Of a stretch of 15,530 bases of DNA, positions 1 through 6,181 are shown in pieces (position 1 is the first letter of the stretch; each line of letters begins with the position of its first letter). A program made the position numbers and the translations under genes. The stretch is from an uncultured Eubacteriales bacterium (GTDB lineage Bacteria > Bacillota > Clostridia > Oscillospirales > CAG-272): contig CAKSLR010000027.1 in the NCBI GenBank assembly GCA_934467435.1, positions 1 through 15,530 of the forward strand. The letters are read 5' to 3'. The notes below the pieces were generated by a model. The model ran no database searches. It had not been told where the DNA came from and was given only the letters and a program-made list of their open reading frames with translations.

Positions 1-2
1 AC

Positions 3-77
3 GCTGGTGTGGCTCAATGGCAGAGCAGCTGATTTGTAATCAGCAGGTTGATGGTTCGACTCCGTTCACCAGCTCCA
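3..77 (+). tRNA. tRNA-Thr (anticodon UGU)
   Basis: Complete cloverleaf seen directly. The 7-bp acceptor stem GCTGGTG/CACCAGC spans 3-9 and 67-73, the D stem is GCTC/GAGC, and the anticodon stem GCTGA/TCAGC encloses the loop TTTGTAA with anticodon TGT at 35-37. The T loop is TTCGACT and the CCA end is encoded (75-77). The T stem is the weakest part, with two G-U pairs. It reads ACA codons and, by wobble, other Thr codons. It lies 31 nt before tRNA-Tyr and is probably part of a longer tRNA transcript that starts outside the window. Confidence 0.96.
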
Positions 78-79
78 TT

Positions 80-101
80 GAGAGCGCGTTCTGCAGCTCT
101 C
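80..101 (+). other. small hairpin in the spacer between the two tRNAs
   Basis: The 31-nt spacer holds an inverted repeat, GAGAGC (80-85) against GCTCTC (96-101). It can extend inward by two more pairs (G86-C94 and C87-G93) around a bulged A95. There is no T tract, so it is not a terminator. It may be a structural or processing element between co-transcribed tRNAs. The pairing is seen; the role is inferred. Confidence 0.4.
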
Positions 102-108
102 ATCATAG

Positions 109-193
109 GGGGGAATTCCCGAGTGGCCAAAGGGGGCAGACTGTAAATCTGTTGTCACTGACTTCGATGGTCCGAATCCATCTTCCCCCACCA
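109..193 (+). tRNA. tRNA-Tyr (anticodon GUA)
   Basis: Type II tRNA with a long variable arm (about 153-165). The acceptor stem GGGGGAA/TTCCCCC spans 109-115 and 183-189. The anticodon stem is GCAGA/TCTGT with the final pair G-U, and its loop is CTGTAAA with anticodon GTA at 143-145. The T arm GATGG/CCATC encloses TCCGAAT. The discriminator is A190 and CCA is encoded at 191-193. It is the last gene of the tRNA cluster and is followed immediately by a terminator. Confidence 0.96.
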
Positions 194-194
194 A

Positions 195-222
195 AAAACA
201 CAAGACGAAAGTCTTGTGTTTT
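195..222. terminator. bidirectional intrinsic terminator (tRNA cluster / araC-type gene)
   Basis: A perfect 12-bp stem, AAAACACAAGAC (195-206) against GTCTTGTGTTTT (211-222), with a GAAA tetraloop. An A run on the left and a T run on the right give a U tract in both directions. It begins 1 nt after the tRNA-Tyr CCA end and touches the stop codon of the converging regulator gene (TTA at 223-225), so it probably ends both transcripts. Confidence 0.9.
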
Positions 223-993
223 TTATTTTCGGTTGGTGTGAGTTGCAAAATGCCGGTTGCGGTACTGCGTCGGGGAGCAGCCCACGCGCACCGAGAAAAA
301 TTTAATCAGGGCATTGTCGTTTTCAAAGCCGCCCGCCGCCGCGATCTCTTTCAGCGTCATGGCGGTGTTCAGCAGCCGGTCACTCACCCACGCGGTCCGC
401 TCCCGATCGATATACTGCTTCAGCGACCACCCGCTGTTCTTCTTGAACAGGCGCGAGAGATGGTCGGCATTGTAGCCGAAGCGCGCCGCAATCTCACAGA
501 CCTTCGGCGCCGTCTCCACCTGCGTACGGATGTATTCGCGTACGTCATGAAACAGTTTGTTCTCCCGCCCGTCGGCATGCTTCATTTCAAGAAGAAAGGC
601 AAGCAGCATGCTCTCAATCAAGGCGCGGTCGGCTTGCGTCATGGCAAGATGGTTGAGTTTTTTCATGAGGGCGGCGACATGATAGGTGTCGGAAACCTTT
701 TTGTAATCCACGCCGAAGCGGGCGTAATTCCCCGCAAAAAAGTGAAGCCAGAAAAAAACCGTGCCGCTGCTTTTCCGGTACCCCCCGTGCAGGACACCGG
801 GCCTCAGGCAGAGCAGATCACCGGGGTGCAGGACATAGCGGCGCCCTTCCTCCTCCAGATACGCAACGCCTCCTACAAGAAAAATCAACTCATACGTGGC
901 GTTGGCGACCGTAGGATGAATCCAGTCTTCCCCGCCGATAAACAACCCCATATTTGAGAAATCCAGATACGCGCCGTCATCCAGTCTGAGCAT
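223..993 (-). CDS. AraC-family transcriptional regulator (cupin sensor domain plus double HTH)
   Basis: A 256-residue one-component regulator. Residues about 34-70 form the AraC-type cupin half-barrel (YELIFLVGG, then HPGDLLCLRPGVLHGG), which normally binds a sugar ligand. Residues about 148-250 form the AraC DNA-binding domain, with helix-turn-helix 1 near 165-186 (IAARFGYNADHLSRLFKK) and helix-turn-helix 2 near 213-235, ending in the family signature GCSPTQYR. I chose the ATG at 993 because AGGTGG (1005-1010) stands 11 nt upstream. A GTG at 1008 would add five residues but would start inside that ribosome site. The gene diverges from the GH127 glycosidase across about 100 nt, so it very probably controls that gene and perhaps itself. 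The ligand is inferred to be an arabinose-containing sugar. It shares a terminator with the tRNA cluster. Confidence 0.9.
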   Translation of the reverse strand: MLRLDDGAYLDFSNMGLFIGGEDWIHPTVANATYELIFLVGGVAYLEEEGRRYVLHPGDLLCLRPGVLHGGYRKSSGTVFFWLHFFAGNYARFGVDYKKVSDTYHVAALMKKLNHLAMTQADRALIESMLLAFLLEMKHADGRENKLFHDVREYIRTQVETAPKVCEIAARFGYNADHLSRLFKKNSGWSLKQYIDRERTAWVSDRLLNTAMTLKEIAAAGGFENDNALIKFFSVRVGCSPTQYRNRHFATHTNRK

Positions 994-1001
994 GTCGGAT
1001 T

Positions 1002-1028
1002 TTACCACCTATTCTCTGATTTTTTCAT
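1002..1028 (-). other. possible 8-codon leader ORF before the regulator gene
   Basis: ATG at 1028 opens the frame MKKSENRW and stops with TAA at 1002-1004. AAAGGG lies about 5 nt upstream of this ATG. Its last two sense codons, AGG TGG, are the same bases as the regulator's ribosome site, so translating it would move a ribosome across the regulator's initiation region. It would begin about 23 nt after the predicted transcription start. It is very short and could be chance. Confidence 0.25.
1005..1010 (-). promoter_or_regulatory. ribosome binding site that decides the AraC-type regulator start
   Basis: AGGTGG on the minus strand lies 11 nt before the ATG at 993. The upstream GTG (1008) overlaps this site and has no good site of its own. 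Confidence 0.6.
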
Positions 1029-1056
1029 TGTTCCCTTTCCGTGGGCATGCTATAAT
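1028..1056 (+). promoter_or_regulatory. predicted sigma-A promoter of the GH127 gene
   Basis: TTGTTC (1028-1033), a 17-nt spacer, then consensus TATAAT (1051-1056) preceded by TGC, an extended -10. The start would be near 1063, about 29 nt before the ATG. The gene's ribosome site, AAAGGAAAGG, lies at 1074-1083. The weak -35 fits a promoter needing an activator. Confidence 0.75.
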
Positions 1057-1057
1057 C

Positions 1058-1086
1058 ATCTTATCACAAACCGAAAGGAAAGGCAA
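1058..1086 (-). promoter_or_regulatory. predicted sigma-A promoter of the AraC-type regulator
   Basis: On the minus strand, TTGCCT (1081-1086) is separated by 17 nt from TAAGAT (1058-1063), with TGA before the -10 giving an extended -10. Transcription would start near 1051. It occupies the same DNA as the glycosidase promoter on the other strand. Confidence 0.55.
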
Positions 1087-1091
1087 TACCC

Positions 1092-2927
1092 ATGGGAAAA
1101 ATCGAAAATATTTCTTTTGAAAACGTGACCTTTGACAGCGGATTTTGGAAGTCCCGTTACGATCTGAACCGTGAGGTCAGTTTGGAGAGCGTCTATCGGC
1201 GCTTTGAAGAAACCGGCAGATTTGACGCGCTGCGTTTCCGGTATGAAAAGGGCATTTCCCCCTATCCGCACATTTTTTTCGATTCGGATGTAGCAAAATG
1301 GATCGAAGCGGTCGGCTATCTGGTACAGAAGAACGGCGGTTATGAAAAAGAGCAGGCGGTAATTGATGCGCTGGTCTGCGATATGGCTGCCAATCAGAAA
1401 AAGAGCGGTTATCTGAACTCGCATTTCATTCAGATTGAGCCGGAAAACGCTTTTTCCAACCGGGATCGGCACGAACTTTACTGTGCAGGGCACCTGATTG
1501 AGGCGGCGATTGCCTACGAAAAAGCCACCGGCAAGCACGCCTTTCTCGATGTGATGAAAAAATACGTTGCCTGCATTGAGAAGGCATTCGTCATCCAAAA
1601 GACCGCCGCGTTCCGCACGGGCGGGCATGAGGAAATCGAGTTGGCGCTGCTGAAACTTTTTGACTACACCGGGGAACGACGGTACCTCGACCTTGCCCTG
1701 TTTTTTATCAATGAAAGAGGAAAAACTCACGAGGCCAACTGGGAACGTATGAATGATAAATACGACCAGAGCGAGATGCCTGTGCGGAACCTGACGAGTG
1801 CCGAAGGGCACGCCGTGCGTGCCGTTTATCTCTACACCGCGATGTGCGAGGCTTACCTGCGCACGGGGGATGAAGCGCTCCATGCGGCATGTCTGCGGCT
1901 GTTTGAAGATATCACCGAAAGAAAAATGTATCTGACGGGCGGCATCGGCTCCTCCGCGCTGGGGGAAGCATTTACGGTTCCCTACGATCTGCCGAACCTG
2001 GAAGCCTACACCGAAAGTTGCGCCGCACTCGGGCTCGGACTTTTCCTGCTGGCGCTGCAAAAGACCGCGCTGGATCACCGCTTTGCCGACGTGATGGAAC
2101 GCATAATGTATAATAACATGCTCTCTTCCACTTCGCTTGACGGTAAATCCTTTTTCTATGAAAACGAACTGGAGATCCACCTTGCCGCCGTGGATCGGGA
2201 GACCTGCGTGTTCCCGCATATGCGCCCCCATCTCCCGGCGCGCCGTCGGGAAGAGGTCTTTGGCTGCTCCTGCTGCCCGCCGAACATCAACCGTATCTTT
2301 GCCCGGCTCGGTGACTTCTTCTTCTCCGAGGCCGAGGAGGCGCTGATCGTGCAGCAATATGCCGCCCTGACATTGAAAAACGACCGCATCACCCTACAGA
2401 TGAAAACCGATTATCCCGAAAGCGGTACTGTACACTTTGTGGTCACCGGTTGCCGGTACCGGGAAATTCTGCTCCGCCGCCCCGAATGGTGTGACCGCTA
2501 TACCGTGGACGGCGCCGAGGCAGAAGAAAAAGACGGTTACCTGGTTCTGCACGGCGCGGACAGAAGTTTTACGGTGAATTTTGATATGCAACCTTACTTT
2601 GTGGAAGCAAACCCGCAGGTGCGCGCCGACAACGGCAGAGTGGCTCTCTGCCGCGGACCGGTGGTATATTGCCTGGAGCGTGCCGATAACCCCTATGAAC
2701 TCAACGCCATTTCCCTGGAAATCACCGCGCCCGTCACCCCGGCTCCGGGCGAAGGATACCCCCTGCCCGACCTTTGTCTCCCCGGCTTCGTTGACCCGGC
2801 GTTCCCCTCACTTTACCGCAAGGCGGAGCATGCGGCTACCTCCGTCACGCTGCGTTTTCGCCCCTATTACACCTTCGCCAACCGCGAGACGTGCGATATG
2901 CTGGTCTGGGTTCGCAAAAAGGGATAA
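1092..2927 (+). CDS. GH127-family glycoside hydrolase (beta-L-arabinofuranosidase-like, DUF1680)
   Basis: A 611-residue protein with no signal peptide or membrane segment, so predicted cytoplasmic. The family (type enzyme HypBA1 of Bifidobacterium longum) removes beta-L-arabinofuranose with a zinc-bound cysteine as nucleophile. The matching residues are present: E292 in GEAF is the candidate acid/base, E308 and C310 lie in YTESC, and C392, C394 and C395 lie in GCSCCPPN, with C394 the likely nucleophile by alignment to HypBA1 C417. An (alpha/alpha)6 barrel should fill about residues 10-420, followed by beta-sandwich domains to the end. The length is slightly under that of HypBA1. The intracellular location suggests it acts on imported short arabino-oligosaccharides, but no transporter is nearby. 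It is transcribed alone, opposite the AraC-type regulator, and ends at a strong terminator. Substrate specificity within GH127 and its relatives cannot be fixed from sequence. Confidence 0.9.
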   Translation: MGKIENISFENVTFDSGFWKSRYDLNREVSLESVYRRFEETGRFDALRFRYEKGISPYPHIFFDSDVAKWIEAVGYLVQKNGGYEKEQAVIDALVCDMAANQKKSGYLNSHFIQIEPENAFSNRDRHELYCAGHLIEAAIAYEKATGKHAFLDVMKKYVACIEKAFVIQKTAAFRTGGHEEIELALLKLFDYTGERRYLDLALFFINERGKTHEANWERMNDKYDQSEMPVRNLTSAEGHAVRAVYLYTAMCEAYLRTGDEALHAACLRLFEDITERKMYLTGGIGSSALGEAFTVPYDLPNLEAYTESCAALGLGLFLLALQKTALDHRFADVMERIMYNNMLSSTSLDGKSFFYENELEIHLAAVDRETCVFPHMRPHLPARRREEVFGCSCCPPNINRIFARLGDFFFSEAEEALIVQQYAALTLKNDRITLQMKTDYPESGTVHFVVTGCRYREILLRRPEWCDRYTVDGAEAEEKDGYLVLHGADRSFTVNFDMQPYFVEANPQVRADNGRVALCRGPVVYCLERADNPYELNAISLEITAPVTPAPGEGYPLPDLCLPGFVDPAFPSLYRKAEHAATSVTLRFRPYYTFANRETCDMLVWVRKKG

Positions 2928-2972
2928 TCCGGAAACATGCGCAGCGGCGCCCCCGAAACCGCCGTCCTTCAA

Positions 2973-3007
2973 GGGCGGACACCAATCGGTGTCCGCCCGC
3001 GTTTTTT
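2973..3007 (+). terminator. intrinsic terminator after the GH127 gene
   Basis: A perfect 11-bp stem, GGGCGGACACC (2973-2983) against GGTGTCCGCCC (2988-2998), with an AATC loop, followed by six T at 3002-3007. A competing hairpin, CCGTCC (2962-2967) against GGGCGG (2973-2978), shares its 5' arm. Confidence 0.9.
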
Positions 3008-3043
3008 GCCGTCAAAAAAGGCGGTTCGGCGGTGCCGGAACGG

Positions 3044-3072
3044 TTGACAAGCCCCGGCATTTGTGCTATACT
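3044..3072 (+). promoter_or_regulatory. near-consensus sigma-A promoter for trpS and the phosphatase gene
   Basis: Consensus TTGACA (3044-3049), a 17-nt spacer, then TATACT (3067-3072) with an upstream TGC extended -10. Transcription should start near 3079, leaving a leader of about 43 nt. That is too short for the T-box riboswitch that often controls aminoacyl-tRNA synthetase genes in Bacillota. Confidence 0.88.
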
Positions 3073-3121
3073 AAGGAAAAATTGACAAGAGGTATGTTTT
3101 CTTTTTTCGGAAGGAGAAATC

Positions 3122-4189
3122 ATGAAACAGGTTATTCTGACCGGCGACCGCCCGACGGGGCGCCTGCACGTCGGGCATTACGTCGGTTCGCTCAAGGAAC
3201 GGGTCCGGTTGCAGAACTCGGGCAAATACGACGAAATTTTTATTATGATTGCGGATGCCCAGGCGCTGACCGACAACGCCGAGCACCCTGAAAAGGTACG
3301 CCAGAACATCATGCAGGTGGCGCTGGATTATCTCGGCTGCGGAATCGACCCCGAAAAATCCACCCTTTTCATCCAGTCCTGCGTACCGGCGCTGACCGAG
3401 TTGACCTTCTACTATATGAATCTGGTTACCGTCTCGCGTGTGCAGCGCAACCCTACGGTAAAGGCGGAAATTCAGCAGCGGAATTTCGAGGCGAGCATTC
3501 CCGTCGGCTTCTTCTGCTACCCCATCAGCCAGGCGGCGGATATTACCGCGTTCCGCGCCACGGCAGTGCCGGTAGGGGAAGATCAGATGCCGATGCTGGA
3601 GCAGTGCAAAGAAATCGTGCACAAATTCAACGCCGTTTACGGAGAAACGCTGACCGAGCCGCAGATTGTTCTGCCCTCCAACCGCGCCTGCCTGCGTCTG
3701 CCCGGCATTGACGGCAAGGCGAAGATGAGCAAATCGCTCGGCAACTGCATTTATCTTTCGGACGAGCCGGATGAGATCCGCCGCAAAATCATGTCGATGT
3801 TTACCGACCCCACCCATTTGCGCCGGGAAGATCCCGGACATACGGAAGGAAACCCCGTCTTTATCTATCTCGATGCGTTCAGCCGCCCCGAACATTTTGC
3901 CGCATTTTTGCCCGAATACGAGAACCTGGACGCGCTCAAGGCACACTATGAGCGTGGCGGACTCGGGGATATGACGGTGAAGAAATTCTTAAACGAAGTG
4001 ATGCAGGCGGAGCTCGCCCCGATCCGGGAACGCCGGAAGATGTGGGAAGCCCGCCCGTGGGATGTTTATGACATTCTGCACCGGGGCAGCGAAATCGCTG
4101 CCCGCCGGGCGGAAGAAACCCTGCGCGATGTGCGCCACGCCATGCGCATTGACTATTTTGAAGGCGACAATCTGCTGCAAAAAGACTGA
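3122..4189 (+). CDS. trpS: tryptophanyl-tRNA synthetase
   Basis: A class Ic aminoacyl-tRNA synthetase of 355 residues that charges tRNA-Trp with tryptophan using ATP. The Rossmann-fold ATP motifs are intact: PTGRLHVGH at 11-19 (the HIGH motif) and KMSKS at 201-205. D140 in QAADIT corresponds to the aspartate that recognises the tryptophan indole nitrogen, and VGEDQ (151-155) is the conserved connecting motif. The sequence resembles the TrpS form of streptococci and other Bacillota (RPTGRLHVGHYVGSL, GGLGD, LGPIRERR-like AELAPIRERR), slightly longer at the ends. AAGGAG (3111-3116) precedes the ATG. It is the first gene of a two-gene unit, with the phosphatase following after 27 nt. Expression looks constitutive, because the promoter is strong and there is no room for a T-box. 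Confidence 0.97.
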   Translation: MKQVILTGDRPTGRLHVGHYVGSLKERVRLQNSGKYDEIFIMIADAQALTDNAEHPEKVRQNIMQVALDYLGCGIDPEKSTLFIQSCVPALTELTFYYMNLVTVSRVQRNPTVKAEIQQRNFEASIPVGFFCYPISQAADITAFRATAVPVGEDQMPMLEQCKEIVHKFNAVYGETLTEPQIVLPSNRACLRLPGIDGKAKMSKSLGNCIYLSDEPDEIRRKIMSMFTDPTHLRREDPGHTEGNPVFIYLDAFSRPEHFAAFLPEYENLDALKAHYERGGLGDMTVKKFLNEVMQAELAPIRERRKMWEARPWDVYDILHRGSEIAARRAEETLRDVRHAMRIDYFEGDNLLQKD

Positions 4190-4216
4190 GCGATTGCATA
4201 CCAATAAGGAGACCCG

Positions 4217-4930
4217 ATGAAACTGCTGATCATTCGCCACGGGGAGCCGTGCTGGGGGAAAGATGCCCTGACCGAAAAAGGGAAGCGCGAGGCAGAACTT
4301 TTGAAAGACCGCCTGGTGCAGACGCCGATTGATTTCTTTTACTGTTCTCCGCTCACGCGGGCGAAGGAGACCGCAGCCCCGACGCTGAAGGCACTCGGAC
4401 GGGAAGCGGAAATCTGTGACTGGTTGCGAGAATTTCCCGGCAAAATTACGGGGGAGAACGACTACCCGTGGGACCGGATGCCCGCACAACTGAATTGGGA
4501 CGATGCCTACTATGACAAAGATCACTGGATCGACACCCCCCTCTATCGCAGTGAAAGCATCCGAAACGCCTACGCTGCGGCTTGCGAGGGGTTGGATGCT
4601 TTGCTAGAACGCCACGGCTATGTGCACGAGGGAAAAATGTTCCGTGTAACGCAGGCAAATAACGATACGCTGGCTTTCTTCTGCCACTTTGGTTTAGAGT
4701 GCGTGCTGCTCTCCCACCTTCTCTCCCTGTCCCCCGTAGCACTGTGGCATGGGTTTGTGGCACTTCCCTCCTCGGTCACGGTGCTGGCGACGGAAGAACG
4801 GGAAAACGGCATTGCCGCTTTCCGCTGCAATCGGTTCGGCGACCTCTCGCACCTCTATGTAGCGGGGGAAGAGCCGTCCTTCCATGCCCGGTTCTGCGAA
4901 ACCTACGCCAACGAAAACGAACGGCACTGA
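4217..4930 (+). CDS. histidine phosphatase superfamily protein (phosphoglycerate-mutase-like fold)
   Basis: A 237-residue cytoplasmic protein of branch 1 of the histidine phosphatase superfamily. The N-terminal IIRHGE motif gives the phospho-acceptor H8 next to R7. R48 lies in YCSPLTRAKETA, and the second catalytic histidine is H157 in FCHFGLE. Together these form the usual phosphate pocket, with a candidate acid in the 69-72 EF region or nearby. Residues 75-110 are an insertion rich in aromatic and acidic residues (NDYPWDRMP, NWDDAYYDKDHW), which probably shapes the substrate site. AAGGAG precedes the ATG. It appears to be co-transcribed with trpS and ends just before a strong terminator. 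The substrate is unknown; members of this family act on sugar phosphates, nucleotides, cobalamin precursors or phosphoproteins, and nothing here chooses between them. Confidence 0.85.
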   Translation: MKLLIIRHGEPCWGKDALTEKGKREAELLKDRLVQTPIDFFYCSPLTRAKETAAPTLKALGREAEICDWLREFPGKITGENDYPWDRMPAQLNWDDAYYDKDHWIDTPLYRSESIRNAYAAACEGLDALLERHGYVHEGKMFRVTQANNDTLAFFCHFGLECVLLSHLLSLSPVALWHGFVALPSSVTVLATEERENGIAAFRCNRFGDLSHLYVAGEEPSFHARFCETYANENERH

Positions 4931-4934
4931 AATG

Positions 4935-4968
4935 AAAAAGCCCCTCGCCATCCGGCGGGGGGCTTTTT
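4935..4968. terminator. bidirectional intrinsic terminator (trpS-phosphatase unit / queA)
   Basis: A 15-bp stem (4935-4949 with 4954-4968) closed by ATCC and containing one T-G pair. It has AAAAA on the left and TTTTT on the right. It lies 4 nt after the phosphatase stop and 37 nt past the end of converging queA, so it should stop both transcripts. Confidence 0.92.
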
Positions 4969-5005
4969 GGGTTTTGCAGAGAACAACGAAACCGGGCATC
5001 CATGC

Positions 5006-6088
5006 TCACCCGATGAACATGGCATCGCCAAAGGAAAAGAACCGATACTTCTCCCGCACCGCCTCGGCATACGCGGCAAGCACGTGATCCCGCCCGGCGA
5101 GGGCGGAAACCAGCATGACCAATGTGCTCTCAGGCAAGTGGAAGTTGGTAATCAGTGCGTCCACCGCCTTGAACCGATAGCCGGGGTAGATAAAAATATC
5201 GGTCTCCCCGTCCATCCCGTGGAGGATGCCGTTCTCGTCCGATGCGCTCTCCAGCACCCGGCAGGAGGTCGTTCCCACTGCCACAATCCGCCCGCCGGCG
5301 GCACGGCGACGGTTAATCTCTTCCGCCACGGCATCGGTAATGACAAAATGCTCGGCGTGCATGAGGTGATCCTGAATCCGATCCACCTTCACGGGGCGGA
5401 AGGTACCGAGCCCGACGTGCAGGGTAAGTTCGGCGTATCCTACCCCTTTCTGCCGGATTTTATCAAGCAGTTCCTTCGTAAAATGCAGTCCTGCCGTCGG
5501 TGCGGCAGCCGAGCCTTCTTCTTTGGCATATACCGTCTGGTAACTGTTCTTATCCTTCAGTTTTTCCGTGATATAAGGCGGCAGGGGCATATGACCGACG
5601 GCATCGAGCACTTCATAGATAGTTCCGAAGTGCGCCGGATCGTAAGAAAACCGCACAAGGCGATTACCATCCGGCAGCACCGCCGTGACGGTTGCCTGCA
5701 ATGCTCCTTCCCCAAAGGAAAATACCGCCCCTTCTTTTGCCCGTTTGCCGGGGCGTACCAGCGTCTCCCAAGTACCGTCCGGATGCGCACGTAGGAGGAG
5801 CAGTTCCATCGGGGCGCCGTTTTTCTCTGCGGTGCCGAGCAGTCTTGCGGGAATGACCTTGGATGTATTGACGACTAAAACATCCTCGGGGCGCAGCTCG
5901 TCCGCAATTTCATAAAAATGCAGGTGGCGTATTTCCCCGCTCACCCGATCCAGTCGCATCAGGCGGCAGGCATCGCGCTGCTCTGTAGGGTGCTGCGCGA
6001 TCAGTTCTTTCGGCAGGTCATAATAAAAATCCGCGGTACAAAGCGGGGTTTCCGCTCTTTCATTATGAATCACGGCATGTTCTTTCAT
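5006..6088 (-). CDS. queA: S-adenosylmethionine:tRNA ribosyltransferase-isomerase
   Basis: A 360-residue enzyme that transfers and isomerises the ribosyl part of SAM onto 7-aminomethyl-7-deazaguanine in tRNA, giving epoxyqueuosine at position 34 of GUN-anticodon tRNAs. Family hallmarks are present throughout: DFYYDLPKELIAQHP (20-34), VLVVNTSKVIPARL (70-83), YQTVYAKEEGSAAAPTAGLHF (183-203, written here as the conserved block), LHVGLGTFRPV (223-233), VGTTSCRVLES (271-281) and LITNFHLPESTL (312-323). The start at 6088 has AAAGGAG 7 nt upstream; the open frame extends 17 codons further but without a ribosome site. Even so, about 17 residues precede the usual family start. It is monocistronic, with its own promoter and a shared terminator, and no tgt or queuosine-synthesis gene nearby. 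The adjacent tRNA-Tyr(GUA) would be one of its substrates. Confidence 0.97.
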   Translation of the reverse strand: MKEHAVIHNERAETPLCTADFYYDLPKELIAQHPTEQRDACRLMRLDRVSGEIRHLHFYEIADELRPEDVLVVNTSKVIPARLLGTAEKNGAPMELLLLRAHPDGTWETLVRPGKRAKEGAVFSFGEGALQATVTAVLPDGNRLVRFSYDPAHFGTIYEVLDAVGHMPLPPYITEKLKDKNSYQTVYAKEEGSAAAPTAGLHFTKELLDKIRQKGVGYAELTLHVGLGTFRPVKVDRIQDHLMHAEHFVITDAVAEEINRRRAAGGRIVAVGTTSCRVLESASDENGILHGMDGETDIFIYPGYRFKAVDALITNFHLPESTLVMLVSALAGRDHVLAAYAEAVREKYRFFSFGDAMFIG

Positions 6089-6095
6089 GGTGGCT

Positions 6096-6102
6096 CTCCT
6101 TT
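6096..6102 (-). promoter_or_regulatory. queA ribosome binding site
   Basis: AAAGGAG on the minus strand, 7 nt before the ATG at 6088. It rules out the longer reading that would start at 6139. Confidence 0.85.
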
Positions 6103-6130
6103 GTGCGGCAACATATACTGCTAACAGTTT

Positions 6131-6159
6131 ATTATACAACAGTCACGTTTTTTTTGCAA
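6131..6159 (-). promoter_or_regulatory. predicted sigma-A promoter of queA
   Basis: On the minus strand, TTGCAA (6154-6159), a 17-nt spacer that begins with an A tract, then consensus TATAAT (6131-6136). The start would be near 6124, giving a leader of about 36 nt. The facing dapA gene begins only 22 nt behind the -35. I see no convincing promoter for dapA on the other strand; TATACT at 6114-6119 lacks a -35. Confidence 0.8.
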
Positions 6160-6181
6160 GGCTTTTCGGAGGGAAACCCAC

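Noticed and set aside
223..1008. Longer version of the AraC-type regulator starting with GTG at 1008
   Set aside because: The GTG lies inside the best ribosome site (1005-1010), which fits the ATG at 993. The longer start remains possible but is less likely.
1056..2357. Open frame of 433 codons on the minus strand
   Set aside because: It is antisense to the GH127 gene and has no recognisable domain or ribosome site. The GH127 frame carries the conserved catalytic residues.
3082..3110. Second TTGACA box upstream of trpS as another promoter
   Set aside because: The bases 16-18 nt downstream (around 3104-3111, TTTTCGGA) do not resemble a -10 box.
2581..3291. Open frame of 236 codons running from the end of GH127 into trpS
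   Set aside because: It is out of frame with both genes, crosses a strong terminator and a promoter, and has no family features.
6089..6181. dapA promoter or lysine riboswitch in the queA-dapA spacer
   Set aside because: The spacer is 93 nt, too short for a lysine riboswitch. TATACT at 6114-6119 has no matching -35, so I do not call a promoter.
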